Assembly (NCBI GenBank): GCA_963693635.1
Contig: CAVOBC010000184.1
Location: 1-9,073, forward strand
Source: CAVOBC01 sp963693635
GTDB taxonomy: Bacteria > Pseudomonadota > Gammaproteobacteria > Pseudomonadales > Azotimanducaceae
Direction of reading: 5' to 3'
DNA length: 9,073 bases
The notes under the pieces were generated by a model. That model was not told the DNA's origin. It searched no databases and was given only the letters and a program-made list of their open reading frames with translations. A program made the position numbers and the translations under genes. This document shows, in pieces, positions 1 to 5,532 of this stretch. Numbering within the stretch: position 1 is the stretch's first letter; each line of letters starts with the position of its first letter.

Positions 1-216
1 AAGTTTCCCGCTCCGAACCAGGTGAGTTTGGGAAGACGGGAGCCGCGTCTGAAAGCGCAATTACGCGCCAACAACCGCGCACGGAGCAGAAGACGAGCAA
101 GCGTTTTCCTCGATGGCCCGCCGGTAACTGGCCGATAGTTGCGACGGAGATATCCCAACCAACAAACTTGCCATCAGCACACCCATTGACCCGACATTAA
201 CCCGACGGAGGCCCAA

Positions 217-732
217 ATGGCCGTAGAAAAATTTCCGATCGAAGCAGGACACATCATGATGTTCGCCCGCTCGGTAGGTGACGACAACCAGATTTACCAT
301 GACGCCGACTATGCCAGCGGGACAGAGGCTGGCGCTGTCATCGCGCCGCCAACGTTTGTCCAGGCGAGCGCACAATTTGATCCGAATTATTCGCTGCGCC
401 CGAAGGTCGGTCAGAAGTGGTTCGGATCTGCAAAGGGACCGACAGGCATTACGCCAAAAGAACCGGCAGAAGGCAGCGGTGGCGGCGGTGGTGGCGGACT
501 GCACGCCGAGCAGCACTATGAGTATCACCAGCCACTTGCCGTCGGCGATGTCTTGACCGCAACCGACAAGCCCGGGAAGTCGTGGGAGAAGGAAGGACGC
601 CGGGGAGGCAAGCTTGCCTTCAATGAGTCGATCACCGAATACCGGAATCAGAGCGGCGAGCTTGTAGTAACAGCACGTAGCGTTGGTGTTCGCACTGAAC
701 GCGCCGCCGATCCTGCCAAGAAAGAAGCCTGA
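217..732 (+). CDS. FAS1-like dehydratase (MaoC_N / HadA-type hot-dog protein)
   Basis: 171-aa single hot-dog-domain protein of the MaoC N-terminal (FAS1-DH) family, probably the structural or substrate-binding half of an (R)-specific enoyl-CoA hydratase / 3-hydroxyacyl dehydratase. The start of the fold carries FARSVGDDNQIYHD (residues 16-29), a degenerate hydratase motif in which the usual N-P is N-Q. The family segment HAEQHYEYHQPLAVGDVL lies at about 96-113. ATG at 217 is preceded by GGAGG (207-211) with a 5-nt gap, so the start is well supported. An oddity is the run of seven glycines at residues 88-94 inside the loop just before the HAEQHYEYH strand. The MaoC-type partner starts 16 nt downstream, so the two are almost certainly co-transcribed. 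By analogy with mycobacterial HadAB, the catalytic residues are expected in the partner; this is inferred, as is the true substrate. No convincing promoter is seen in 1-216. Confidence 0.85.
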   Translation: MAVEKFPIEAGHIMMFARSVGDDNQIYHDADYASGTEAGAVIAPPTFVQASAQFDPNYSLRPKVGQKWFGSAKGPTGITPKEPAEGSGGGGGGGLHAEQHYEYHQPLAVGDVLTATDKPGKSWEKEGRRGGKLAFNESITEYRNQSGELVVTARSVGVRTERAADPAKKEA

Positions 733-748
733 GAGGAGAGCAAACCAA

Positions 749-1171
749 ATGACACTAAAAGCAAGCGAAATCAATGTCGGCGACAGTTTTGAAGAGGTCG
801 TCGTCGAAAACCTCTCGCGGACCCAGATTGTTCAGTACGCAGGGGCATCGGGCGACTACAATCCGGTGCATACCGATGAGTTGTTCACCAGGGAAGTTGC
901 GAAGTATCCGAGCGTTTTCGCCCACGGCATGTTATCGATGGGCATGACAGGCAAGATGCTCACGAACACTGTGGGAGACGGACGGCTCACCAACTTTGGG
1001 GTCCGCTTTACCGCTCAGGTCTGGCCGGGCGATACCCTGACGGCTAAAGCAACCGTCACGGAGATCAGAGACGATGGTGGCAACAAGGTCGTCGATCTTG
1101 CAGTTTCCACGGTCAATGCCGAAGGTATCGAGGTCGTCAAAGGCAGCGCGTCTGCCCGAATCGACCCCTAA
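749..1171 (+). CDS. MaoC-family (R)-hydratase / dehydratase (HadB-type catalytic subunit)
   Basis: 140-aa hot-dog protein with a full hydratase-2 signature, YAGASGDYNPVHTD (residues 30-43), giving the predicted catalytic dyad Asp36/His41. The motif HGMLSMGM follows. These features define (R)-specific enoyl-CoA hydratases and 3-hydroxyacyl dehydratases, which add or remove water across the C2-C3 bond of acyl-CoA or acyl-ACP. The frame is open upstream to 683, but ATG 749 is chosen because AGGAG (734-738) sits 10 nt upstream, the protein then begins like other family members, and the longer version would overlap the preceding gene. It is the second gene of a pair with the FAS1-like dehydratase, consistent with an obligate heterodimer. 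Whether it serves fatty acid synthesis, degradation or a specialised acyl-CoA pathway cannot be told from the sequence. Confidence 0.9.
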   Translation: MTLKASEINVGDSFEEVVVENLSRTQIVQYAGASGDYNPVHTDELFTREVAKYPSVFAHGMLSMGMTGKMLTNTVGDGRLTNFGVRFTAQVWPGDTLTAKATVTEIRDDGGNKVVDLAVSTVNAEGIEVVKGSASARIDP

Positions 1172-1179
1172 GTGACCCC

Positions 1180-1204
1180 TAACCTAAGAGCGTTCTTTGG
1201 GTTA
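1180..1204 (+). terminator. Hairpin just after the dehydratase pair, possible terminator
   Basis: An imperfect hairpin begins 8 nt after the stop codon of the MaoC gene. TAACC pairs with GGTTA, followed by one T-G wobble, one bulged T, and then AAGA pairing with TCTT around a GCGT loop. No T-run follows on the plus strand, so it is not a textbook intrinsic terminator. It could be a 3'-end stabilising structure or act with Rho. Confidence 0.35.
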
Positions 1205-1212
1205 CACCGCTG

Positions 1213-1237
1213 AAAAATAACCCTGTTAACGAACAGG
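1213..1237 (-). terminator. Intrinsic terminator for the minus-strand DsbD-family gene
   Basis: Read on the minus strand, CCTGTT-CGTT-AACAGG forms a 6-bp stem with a 4-nt loop. It is followed within two bases by TTATTTTT (plus-strand 1213-1220). This is a short but recognisable Rho-independent terminator about 137 nt beyond the stop codon of the DsbD-family gene. The T-run is on the minus-strand side only, so it should not stop the dehydratase transcript coming from the other direction. Confidence 0.55.
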
Positions 1238-1240
1238 CTG

Positions 1241-1259
1241 CCTAAACAGGTCGTTTAGG
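1241..1259. repeat. 7-bp perfect inverted repeat in the convergent intergenic region
   Basis: CCTAAAC and GTTTAGG (1241-1247 and 1253-1259) form a perfect stem around a 5-nt loop, extendable by a G-U pair at 1240/1260. It lies next to the terminator hairpin and, on the minus strand, just upstream of it, so the dsbD-family transcript would carry two hairpins in tandem before the T-run. Confidence 0.45.
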
Positions 1260-1269
1260 TCACGAGATC

Positions 1270-1336
1270 CCGGTGCCTTCGTCATCCGACAGGCACCGGA
1301 CTCCTGAACTCCGGCGGTGCCAGAATCGTCAGGAGT
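1270..1336. repeat. Cluster of competing and coaxial inverted repeats after the DsbD-family stop codon
   Basis: Arms CCGGTGCCT (1270-1278) and AGGCACCGG (1291-1299) make a 9-bp perfect stem with a 12-nt loop. Directly abutting it, ACTCCTGA (1300-1307) and TCAGGAGT (1329-1336) make an 8-bp perfect stem. A third copy, CGGTGCC (1315-1321), can pair with 1292-1298 instead. The two main stems can stack, while the third arm offers an exclusive alternative. In the minus-strand transcript this is the 3' UTR of the DsbD-family gene, starting about 38 nt past its stop. No T-run is adjacent. Confidence 0.5.
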
Positions 1337-1373
1337 GAAATTGAAACGATGGCGCGACGCGCCGGGATTCGGT

Positions 1374-3572
1374 TCAGCCCGCCCCGAACCCGTCATCGAC
1401 GCTCGCTTTCGCCTTGCCCTCCTTTCGCCCCTTGCCCTCGATGACACGCAGCAATTCACCTTCAGTCAGAATCTGTGGCAGGACAACAGGGGTGACCCCC
1501 TGTTCGGGATAAAACACATAAAGCGGTACGCCGCTGCGTCCAAAGCGCGCCAGTTCCTGCGTAATCTGTGGGTCTTCCCGGGTCCAGTCGCCTTTCAGAT
1601 AACCGATGCCGAGTTGAACAAAGGCCTCGCCTGTCGCTTTGGTATCGATGGCCACAACCTCATTGACCTTGCAGGTGATGCACCATGCAGCCGTAAAGTT
1701 GACGAAGACTGGCTGCTCGCGGCGCATCACGTCGAGCTTCGACGGCGTCCATGCGGTCCAGGTCGGCCCTGCTCCAGATCTGGGGTGCCCCTGCTCCATC
1801 GTCGCAGCGGTCGCCCCATCCCCCTGCATCCAGAACGGGACGACCAATGCAAGCACAATGGCATCAGCCGCGGCGAATTGGCCAAGAGCACGACCCCATC
1901 GGCGACTGCCAAGGTGGCGCAGCATCCAGACCGCAAACGCCAGCAACACCATGCCGCCTCCCGCCGTGATCACGCCGTCCGTACCCATCTGTTGGACAAG
2001 GATCCAGACCAGCCAGACGGCCGTTGCGTACATCGGAAACGCGAGGAACTGGCGCAGGGTGTCCATCCACGCACCCGGGCGCGGCAACCGGTCGAGCAGC
2101 CAGGGGGCGTGACACAAAAGGACATACGGCACCGCCATGCCAAGCCCCAGCATCGCGAAGACCGCGAGCGCAGCAACGGGGTCCGCCGTCAGTGCGAAGC
2201 CCGTTGCTGCCGCCATGAACGGCGCCGTACACGGTGCCGCCACGATCACGGCGAGGACACCGGTCATGAACGAACCGCCAAACCCGGAGCCCGTCCCGCG
2301 GCCGGCACCGAGGCCCATGATGCCGTAGCCCACCTCGAACATGCCGGACAGGTTCAAGCCAACGAGAAAGAGCAGATAGGCGATCAGGGTGACGACCACC
2401 GGTGATTGCAATTGGAAACCCCAACCGATTTGCGCGCCACCCGCACGCAGCGCGAGCAAAACACCAGCGATCGCGAGGAAACCGAGTATCACCCCTGCCG
2501 CGTAGACAAAGCCATGAAGGCGAATGCGACCATCGTTGGCATGCTCCATCAGCGACAGGATCTTGATTGAGAGCACCGGGAAGACACACGGCATCAGATT
2601 AAGAACCACACCACCGGCAAACGCGAACAACAGACTGAGCAACAAGCCGACGCCCGTCTGACCGTTCGGCATGTCGAGCCCCGCTCCGGGCCCCTCACCG
2701 CGAACCGCTTCGAACTCGTACGCGCTGGTGACGGCACTGTCACCCGCACCGATCGTCACCACCAGGATGCCATCAAAACTGGAAGTGTCGGTGTAGTTGT
2801 ATCCGGTTGTGAGGCCCACCGAGAGTGTCGAACCGGCGACGCTAAGCGTCTGGTCACTGGGGTACTCGATGATGCCTTCGGCGTACGGAAAGAACTCGAC
2901 TGCCGAGATGCTCGTCGTGTCAACGCCGGCAAGATCTGCCGATAACGAAACGCCGGTTTCGACCTCACGGACTATCACCGGCACCGGCAGGGGCACGGGC
3001 AACCGCCGCCGGGTCTGCGCAAACGTGCTGGCACTGGTCGCGTCCAGCAATGGGTCCGTACCCGTGGGAACGACGGGCAGGGTCAACGAAAACGGCGCGT
3101 CCTCGGGAATGCAGATGTCGGCGCACACGAGGTACTCAAGGACACCAGCAAGCGTCACCTCGCCGCCAGACAACGTCCCGGGCAGGTCGACCCGCACCGG
3201 CAGCATGACCTCATCATGATAGGCGAAGTTCATCAGCGGCCCGTAAGGCACGCGTTCAGGATAAGGCCATACAATCTCGCCAGCTCGGAACCCATCCGGC
3301 AATTGCCACTTGATGGTGGGCTCCTGACCGGAATCGCCCGGGTTACGCCAATACGTGTGCCAGCCTGGTTCGATCTTCTGGTGAACCCCGAGCCATACAG
3401 ACGTGCCCGGTTGCAGCGCCCGCACCTCGCTCAGTAGTGTCACCTCGACATGCCGACTAGCGTTACCCTCGGCACCGAGACAGCCGAACGGCGTTGTGCA
3501 GAGCAGCAGCAGGGCGACGCCGGCACAGGCGATGCGGCGAGCTGCTGAGCTGATCGAAGGAATGCGCATCAT
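1374..3572 (-). CDS. DsbD/ScsB-family thiol-disulfide interchange membrane protein
   Basis: 732-aa inner-membrane reductase that should carry electrons from cytoplasmic thioredoxin to periplasmic thiol partners. Order of parts: a Sec-type signal peptide (residues 1 to about 34, hydrophobic core GVALLLL); a periplasmic N-terminal domain (about 35-295) with VCADICIPE, Cys150/Cys154; eight predicted membrane segments (about 307-581) with the paired membrane cysteines in MPCVFPVLS (Cys329) and AAPCTAPF (Cys448); and a C-terminal periplasmic thioredoxin domain with WCITC (Cys631/Cys634) and a cis-Pro in SGVPLY (Pro683). All three redox pairs are present, so it looks functional. The large N-terminal domain with a C-x3-C pair resembles the ScsB-like branch more than classical DsbD. 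The frame is open to a GTG at 3674, but ATG 3572 (or the adjacent ATG 3569) places the signal peptide at the N-terminus; no strong SD is seen there. It lies 132 nt downstream of the carboxyltransferase gene. Its partner protein is not in the window. Confidence 0.9.
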   Translation of the reverse strand: MMRIPSISSAARRIACAGVALLLLCTTPFGCLGAEGNASRHVEVTLLSEVRALQPGTSVWLGVHQKIEPGWHTYWRNPGDSGQEPTIKWQLPDGFRAGEIVWPYPERVPYGPLMNFAYHDEVMLPVRVDLPGTLSGGEVTLAGVLEYLVCADICIPEDAPFSLTLPVVPTGTDPLLDATSASTFAQTRRRLPVPLPVPVIVREVETGVSLSADLAGVDTTSISAVEFFPYAEGIIEYPSDQTLSVAGSTLSVGLTTGYNYTDTSSFDGILVVTIGAGDSAVTSAYEFEAVRGEGPGAGLDMPNGQTGVGLLLSLLFAFAGGVVLNLMPCVFPVLSIKILSLMEHANDGRIRLHGFVYAAGVILGFLAIAGVLLALRAGGAQIGWGFQLQSPVVVTLIAYLLFLVGLNLSGMFEVGYGIMGLGAGRGTGSGFGGSFMTGVLAVIVAAPCTAPFMAAATGFALTADPVAALAVFAMLGLGMAVPYVLLCHAPWLLDRLPRPGAWMDTLRQFLAFPMYATAVWLVWILVQQMGTDGVITAGGGMVLLAFAVWMLRHLGSRRWGRALGQFAAADAIVLALVVPFWMQGDGATAATMEQGHPRSGAGPTWTAWTPSKLDVMRREQPVFVNFTAAWCITCKVNEVVAIDTKATGEAFVQLGIGYLKGDWTREDPQITQELARFGRSGVPLYVFYPEQGVTPVVLPQILTEGELLRVIEGKGRKEGKAKASVDDGFGAG

Positions 3573-3647
3573 GTCGGCAGGATAGACGGTTCCGTTACGA
3601 ATGCCACGAATCCATGCGCCAATCAGGCAATCCAGGGGCTCCGGACT

Positions 3648-3665
3648 GCCCGGAACATTCCGGGC
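3648..3665. promoter_or_regulatory. Perfect 18-bp palindrome upstream of the DsbD-family gene
   Basis: GCCCGGAACATTCCGGGC has perfect 8-bp arms separated by only CA. It lies between the carboxyltransferase stop and the DsbD-family start, about 75 nt before ATG 3572. A TCCGG at 3640-3644 adds a further overlapping half-site, giving TCCGG/CCGGA/TCCGG. A 2-nt centre is too small for a good RNA loop and no T-run follows on the minus strand. A protein-binding operator is therefore favoured over a terminator, though this is inference. Confidence 0.45.
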
Positions 3666-3704
3666 GCTGACCACCCGGCGTGCACGAATCGCGGGTACGC
3701 CGTC

Positions 3705-5261
3705 TCAGGGACGCATGCCCCACGTGACCGGCCCCTTGAGGTCCTCGAGTAACGGCTGCACCCACTCGACCCATTGACACAGCCGGCTTCGCGTCTGCCG
3801 CGGATCGATCAGTTCATGCACAGCGAAACTCTCCATCATTGGAAAGGGAGACCGGCCTTCAAGCAGCTTTTGCTCAAGCTCACGACGCTTGGCGTCAGGG
3901 TCCGGGGCCGCAGCGATTTCACGATGGTAGGCGACAGCGACCCCGCCTTCGACCGGCAACGCACCGGATTCGAATGATGGCCACGCCAGTCGGTACGTGT
4001 TGGGGGCAAAGTGCGCTGCCGAGGCAACGCCGAAGGATTTGTGCACCATGACAGTGGACCAGGGCACCGTGGACTGCACAGCGGCCGCTACGGCACTCAT
4101 GCCGTACCGGATCGCGGCTGTCTTCTCCGCTTCAGGGCCGATGTAGAAGCCGGGTTCATCCAGAAAATTAACGATCGGAATATGAAAGGTATCGGCCAGT
4201 TCCATGAGCCGCTTCGCCTTCTGACTGCCATCCGCCGTCATTGCCCCGGCGTAATGGCGGCAATCATTGGCGATCACCGCCACGACGGCGCCATTCAACC
4301 TTGCGAAGCCAATGATCTGTCCAAGTCCGTAAAACGGGGCGATTTCGAAGAAGGAATCTTCATCGACCACGTGCCGGATCAGCGCGCGCATATCAAACGG
4401 AATGCGATTGTCGTGCGGAACAATGGAAATGAGTTCCTCGTCCGCCCGCCCGGGATCGTCGCTGCAATCCATCCTCGGTGCCAGTTGCCAGACGTTTTGT
4501 GGCAGATACGACAGGAACTGGCGCATCTGTGCCATCGCCTCGGCCTCGGTGTCGGCGACGTTGTCGCAGATGCCGCTGCGCGTCTGCACGCGCCAGCCAC
4601 CAAGTTCTTCCTTGGTGACCGTGACCCCGAGCGCGCGCTCAACGAGAGCCGGACCACCCACCATCACCTGGGACGTGTTCTTGACCATCACCGAAAAGTG
4701 GGACGCCACGAGACGCCCTGCCGGAAAACCAGCGACCGGACCCATCGCCCCGGAGACGACCGGAACCTTGTTCATCGCGTCGACAATGATGCGGAATCGA
4801 GGCTCTGCGTAAACCGGTGACCCGACGGTCTGCGGTCGCGGCCCGCCAGAACCGGCAACACTGCCGCCACCGCCCTCAAGCATGCGTACCAGCGGAACCT
4901 TGAACTGGACCGCCAGTTCCTCGGCATACACACTTTTACGCAGACCTGCGCCGTTGGGAGACCCCCCCTTGAGCGTGAAGTCCTCGCCGCCGACGACAAT
5001 GCGCCGGCCGTTGACGCCGCCGAAACCGACGACATAGTTAGCCGGGCTAAAGGACTCGATTCTGCCGTCAGGCCCCTTCTCGGCAAATCCGGCACCCTCG
5101 CCGTGCTCTTCAAAGCTCCCGCTCTCGACTAATTCGTCGATTCGCTCACGAATTGTCAGGCGGCCCTTCGCATGGTGCAAGGCAATGCCGTCGTCGCCGC
5201 CCTGCTCCTTCGAGAGGTCACGTCGCAAATTGATTTCGTGAACATCTTTGTGCCAGCTCAT
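3705..5261 (-). CDS. Acyl-CoA carboxylase, carboxyltransferase (beta) subunit
   Basis: 518-aa carboxyltransferase of the PccB/MccB/AccD5 type, which moves the carboxyl group from carboxybiotin to an acyl-CoA. The length matches the family. The N-lobe (about 30-245) contains the CoA-binding region GGEDFTLKGGS (91-101), the GGGGS loop (130-134) and the first oxyanion-hole segment GPVAGFPAG (174-182). The C-lobe (about 270-500) contains LDEPGFYIGPEAEKT (367-381) and ends with the family motif IDPRQTR (485-491). It diverges at AAIRYG (382-387), where family members usually have a Gly-rich GGIIRHG-like sequence, so the substrate cannot be assigned; propionyl-, methylcrotonyl- or another branched acyl-CoA are possible. 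ATG 5261 has GGAG (minus strand, 5270-5273) 8 nt upstream. No biotin carboxylase or biotin carrier gene is in the window, so the partner must lie elsewhere. It is transcribed divergently from pntAA. Confidence 0.9.
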   Translation of the reverse strand: MSWHKDVHEINLRRDLSKEQGGDDGIALHHAKGRLTIRERIDELVESGSFEEHGEGAGFAEKGPDGRIESFSPANYVVGFGGVNGRRIVVGGEDFTLKGGSPNGAGLRKSVYAEELAVQFKVPLVRMLEGGGGSVAGSGGPRPQTVGSPVYAEPRFRIIVDAMNKVPVVSGAMGPVAGFPAGRLVASHFSVMVKNTSQVMVGGPALVERALGVTVTKEELGGWRVQTRSGICDNVADTEAEAMAQMRQFLSYLPQNVWQLAPRMDCSDDPGRADEELISIVPHDNRIPFDMRALIRHVVDEDSFFEIAPFYGLGQIIGFARLNGAVVAVIANDCRHYAGAMTADGSQKAKRLMELADTFHIPIVNFLDEPGFYIGPEAEKTAAIRYGMSAVAAAVQSTVPWSTVMVHKSFGVASAAHFAPNTYRLAWPSFESGALPVEGGVAVAYHREIAAAPDPDAKRRELEQKLLEGRSPFPMMESFAVHELIDPRQTRSRLCQWVEWVQPLLEDLKGPVTWGMRP

Positions 5262-5293
5262 TGGAGCGACTCCGGTCTCGTTGAGGTGACGGG

Positions 5294-5335
5294 GTTATAT
5301 CAAATTCACCGGGATCAAGCACAAACTCGGTGAAT
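5294..5335 (-). promoter_or_regulatory. Extended -10 promoter with a dyad flanking the -35 region, for the carboxyltransferase gene
   Basis: On the minus strand TGATATAAC (plus-strand 5294-5302) is an extended -10 element (TGn plus TATAAC), placing the start of transcription near 5287 and a leader of about 25 nt containing the GGAG ribosome site. ATTCACCG (5304-5311) and its exact complement CGGTGAAT (5328-5335) are separated by 16 nt, and the expected -35 position falls in that gap. No good -35 hexamer is seen, as expected for an extended -10 promoter or an activator-dependent one. The dyad would be the operator; the regulator is unknown. Confidence 0.5.
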
Positions 5336-5391
5336 CTACGTCACATTGTCGACCGCCCCGACTGAACAGAGCGCCAAACATCCTCGTATGG

Positions 5392-5420
5392 GTGACAAGG
5401 GTCCATGGGCGTGGTAGCTT
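5392..5420 (+). promoter_or_regulatory. Possible weak promoter for the pnt operon
   Basis: GTGACA (5392-5397) differs from the -35 consensus at one base. It is followed after 17 nt by TAGCTT (5415-5420), a poor -10 preceded by TGG that could act as an extended -10. If used, the pnt leader would be about 105 nt. No better candidate was found by eye on the plus strand of this intergenic region. Confidence 0.25.
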
Positions 5421-5448
5421 CCGCGCCAATTTAGCACCACTCAAATCA

Positions 5449-5476
5449 GCGGAAATAATCCGCAGATGCGGCGGAT
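5449..5476. repeat. Alternating GCGGA/TCCGC half-sites in the pnt leader
   Basis: GCGGA (5449-5453), TCCGC (5459-5463) and GCGGA (5471-5475) alternate. They create overlapping dyads: GCGGA-AATAA-TCCGC, and ATCCGC (5458-5463) with GCGGAT (5471-5476). A further TCCGC lies at 5420-5424. The block is 57 nt upstream of the pntAA start and may be a protein site or competing RNA hairpins. Confidence 0.3.
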
Positions 5477-5532
5477 CACCCGCTCTGTCGCCACCCATAC
5501 ATATTCACGGAAACGAAAGGAATGTTTGCACG

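Noticed and set aside
1..216. Possible end of an upstream gene, with plus-strand frames open from base 1 to the stop at about 138 and from base 3 to about 200
   Set aside because: Both translations look like non-coding sequence, one Arg-rich and one without any motif. No promoter or terminator could be defended here either, so the region is left unannotated.
61..774. Minus-strand open frame (237 codons) with a hydrophobic N-terminus, opposite the first dehydratase
   Set aside because: The hydrophobic stretch comes from the complement of the Lys/Glu/Arg-rich C-terminus. The frame covers an entire conserved gene and shows no family resemblance.
1317..2405. Long plus-strand open frame (362 codons) opposite the DsbD-family gene
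   Set aside because: It is very rich in Arg, His and Gln without domain character, and it opposes well-supported membrane and thioredoxin coding sequence.
4011..4820. Plus-strand open frame (269 codons) opposite the carboxyltransferase gene
   Set aside because: Antisense shadow of a conserved enzyme; no recognisable motif or ribosome site.
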